Shown piece by piece: positions 5,619-5,802 of a stretch of 5,802 nucleotides of DNA (position 1 is the first letter of the stretch; every line of letters begins with the position of its first letter). The DNA lies in assembly GCA_030598425.1 (NCBI GenBank), contig JAUVPY010000201.1, positions 1 through 5,802 of the forward strand. The letters run 5' to 3'. The notes beneath the pieces are model-generated. The model saw only the letters and a list, made by a program, of their open reading frames with translations. It was not told the origin of the DNA and searched no databases. A program made the translations under genes and the position numbers. Origin of the DNA: Anaerolineae bacterium (GTDB lineage Bacteria > Chloroflexota > Anaerolineae > 4572-78 > NAK82).

Positions 5619-5802
5619 TTACCCACCACCCGACGTGCCCACCAGGCGGCGGGTCGTGTCGAGATAGACAGCACCGGAAACTGCTTCTGGCGGCCCAGCA
5701 GTGGATCCACGCACCACGAGGGGGGGCGGCAAGATCACCTGACGATGGCTGTGATCTTCTGCAGTGATCTCTTCCCACAACAATTCCACCGCCATCCGAC
5801 CA
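5619..5802 (-). CDS. LacI-family transcriptional regulator, C-terminal fragment (5' end outside window)
   Basis: On the minus strand one frame enters at 5801 and runs 60 codons to TAA at 5621-5619. The visible protein reads AVELLWEEITAED, then VILPPPLVVRGST, then a tail of about 28 residues ending LVGTSGGG. The pattern 'A-x-x-L-L, about 15 residues, V-x-L-P-P-x-L-V-V-R-x-S-T' is the standard end of LacI/GalR regulators, where the last strand of the sugar-binding domain finishes with LVVRxST. The DNA-binding part lies beyond the window. It is the only regulator visible and sits tail to tail with the sugar genes (9 bp between stops), so it is the obvious candidate controller of them. That link is inferred from position only. 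A 7-G run on the plus strand (5720-5726) encodes its PPP. The 28-residue extension after LVVRGST is slightly longer than usual but not remarkable. A competing minus-strand frame at 5563-5778 lacks any family pattern. Confidence 0.85.
   Translation of the reverse strand, partial: GRMAVELLWEEITAEDHSHRQVILPPPLVVRGSTAGPPEAVSGAVYLDTTRRLVGTSGGG

Noticed and set aside
5637..5654. Stem-loop after the kinase as a rho-independent terminator
   Set aside because: The 7-bp stem contains an A-C mismatch and a G-U pair, no T-run follows, and it sits in the coding tail of the regulator.
5563..5778. 71-codon minus-strand frame starting with ATG at 5778
   Set aside because: It has no recognisable family pattern and overlaps the kinase 3' end. 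The frame one base over carries the LacI-type ending LVVRGST and is the real gene.

Overview
The window is a compact, moderately GC-rich bacterial segment. It carries five co-directional plus-strand reading frames, the first entering from outside, and one minus-strand gene that converges on them from the right edge. Every gene family seen points to carbohydrate catabolism under a LacI-type repressor. The organism cannot be fixed from the sequence. The mix of sugar-cluster families would suit a free-living heterotroph such as a Chloroflexota-, Planctomycetota- or Armatimonadota-type lineage, but that is only an impression.

Layout. 1-116: last codons of a protein that resembles the C-terminus of DUF4432 / aldose-1-epimerase-like proteins. 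113-2116: a large two-domain alpha/beta hydrolase whose GTG start overlaps the previous stop. Its first domain has a complete Ser-Asp-His triad. Its second domain is degenerate and is cut short by an in-frame amber codon. 2117-2314: the rest of the second domain, still in frame and recognisable by alignment to the first domain, ending at TGA. 2364-3578: a Gfo/Idh/MocA oxidoreductase with a four-cysteine signature. 3653-4543: a NagB (glucosamine-6-phosphate deaminase/isomerase)-like protein with one altered active-site residue. 4551-5609: an atypical PfkB-family sugar kinase. 5619-5802 (minus): C-terminal end of a LacI-family regulator, tail to tail with the kinase and only 9 bp from it.

How the genes may work together (inference): the hydrolase removes an acyl group or ester from a sugar or glycoside. 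The Gfo/Idh enzyme oxidises, reduces or epimerises it with NAD(P). The PfkB enzyme phosphorylates it, and the NagB-like enzyme isomerises or deaminates the sugar phosphate. The epimerase-like protein would handle anomers, and the LacI-type protein would sense the substrate or an intermediate. The substrate is not identifiable from the window.

The observations most worth a second look are the amber codon that splits the hydrolase, the Glu-to-Gln change at the NagB-like active site, and the non-canonical N-terminal half of the kinase. No RNA genes, mobile elements, CRISPR arrays or convincing terminators were seen.
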